Assembly: GCF_000422825.1 (NCBI RefSeq)
Contig: NZ_AUGU01000014.1
Coordinates: 1-64,000, forward strand
Reading direction: 5' to 3'
DNA: 64,000 nt
Origin: Nocardioides insulae DSM 17944
GTDB lineage: Bacteria > Actinomycetota > Actinomycetes > Propionibacteriales > Nocardioidaceae
The notes under the pieces were generated by a model. That model worked only from the letters and a program-made list of their open reading frames with translations. It was not told where the DNA came from and did no database searches. The position numbers were made by a program, and so were the translations under genes. Positions 63,874 through 64,000 of the stretch are shown here, piece after piece (the stretch's first letter is position 1; each line of letters starts with the position of its first letter).

Positions 63874-64000
63874 CGTTGAGTCGGTCGTTGTGGCTTGTCG
63901 AGTTGTGCCCTGTGGCTCGTTGAGTCGGTCGTTGTGGGTTGTCGAGTTGTGCCCTGTGGCTCGTTGAGTCGGTCGTTGTGGGTTGTCGAGTTGTGCCCTG
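63874..64000. repeat. 44-bp tandem repeat, three copies, cut by the window end
   Basis: Units begin at 63874, 63918 and 63962. Each contains CGTTGAGTCGGTCGTTGTGG and TTGTCGAGTTGTGCCCTG, with only a one-base change between copy 1 and the others. It is T/G-rich compared with its surroundings and non-coding. It probably continues past the window. Confidence 0.85.

Noticed and set aside
63874..64000. HAIR-like elements in the end repeat (GTTGAGTC)
   Set aside because: Only the left half-site is present in each unit; the matching ACTCAA half at N7 spacing is missing.

Overview
This window is 64 kb of very GC-rich DNA (about 70 percent by eye). It has dense operons, many GTG and some TTG starts, and frequent ATGA or GTGA stop/start overlaps. 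The gene content points to an actinobacterium, most likely Nocardioidaceae (Nocardioides-like). The clues are an HspR/HAIR-controlled dnaK-grpE-dnaJ-hspR plus clpB, a class I lysyl-tRNA synthetase, DUF3151, an actinobacterial cysteine-type leader peptide, and ESX-like WXG/YbaB operons. This placement is inferred from gene content only. I found no rRNA, tRNA, CRISPR array, insertion sequence, phage or replication origin.

Layout, left to right. (1) 0-2.4 kb: an MHS transporter and an NAD-type quinate/shikimate dehydrogenase, with a TetR regulator that appears to control the dehydrogenase and itself through one shared 22-bp element. (2) 3.1-6.2 kb: an ABC-2 type exporter (permease plus ATPase) with its own TetR gene and twin operators. 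(3) 6.3-8.8 kb: a four-gene ESX-like operon, then a cupin. (4) 9.2-11.2 kb: a coupled CitE-like protein and malyl-CoA/beta-methylmalyl-CoA lyase. (5) 11.2-17.3 kb: DUF1992 protein, nitroreductase, an SDF-family transporter behind a small Cys-containing leader peptide, a membrane-anchored protein, an 82-bp tandem repeat, an aldo/keto reductase and a NUDIX hydrolase. (6) 17.4-24.5 kb: the heat-shock regulon, with a HAIR element in front of both dnaK and clpB.

(7) 24.8-31.8 kb: a uronic-acid catabolic operon. It has an uncharacterised, probably TIM-barrel protein, a complete TRAP transporter (Q, M, P), uronate dehydrogenase, a LysR regulator and 5-dehydro-4-deoxyglucarate dehydratase. The aldarate dehydratase and the ketoglutarate-semialdehyde dehydrogenase needed to finish the route are not in the window. 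(8) 33-38.6 kb: housekeeping genes: PLP aminotransferase, pyrE, DUF368 next to DedA (two families implicated in recycling undecaprenyl phosphate), a TrmH-type methyltransferase and class II fba. (9) 38.7-49.4 kb: accessory catabolic and efflux genes: a TetR-ferredoxin-P450 operon, three MFS transporters (two are paralogues), an acyl-CoA dehydrogenase/ligase pair with its own TetR, and DUF3151 isolated among them.

(10) 49.5-54 kb: class I LysRS, a two-HTH regulator and an APC amino-acid permease. (11) 54-56.7 kb: a lipoprotein and a second ESX-like two-gene unit with a proline-repeat and Gly/Arg-rich tail. (12) 56.9-63.9 kb: purA and purD flanking two tandem transmembrane Ser/Thr kinases whose extracellular halves are FG-GAP/EF-hand-like calcium-binding propellers. 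The window ends in a 44-bp tandem repeat. The observations most worth following are the propeller kinases, the leader peptide upstream of the SDF transporter, the unknown first gene of the uronate operon, the shared TetR element and the two ESX-like loci.
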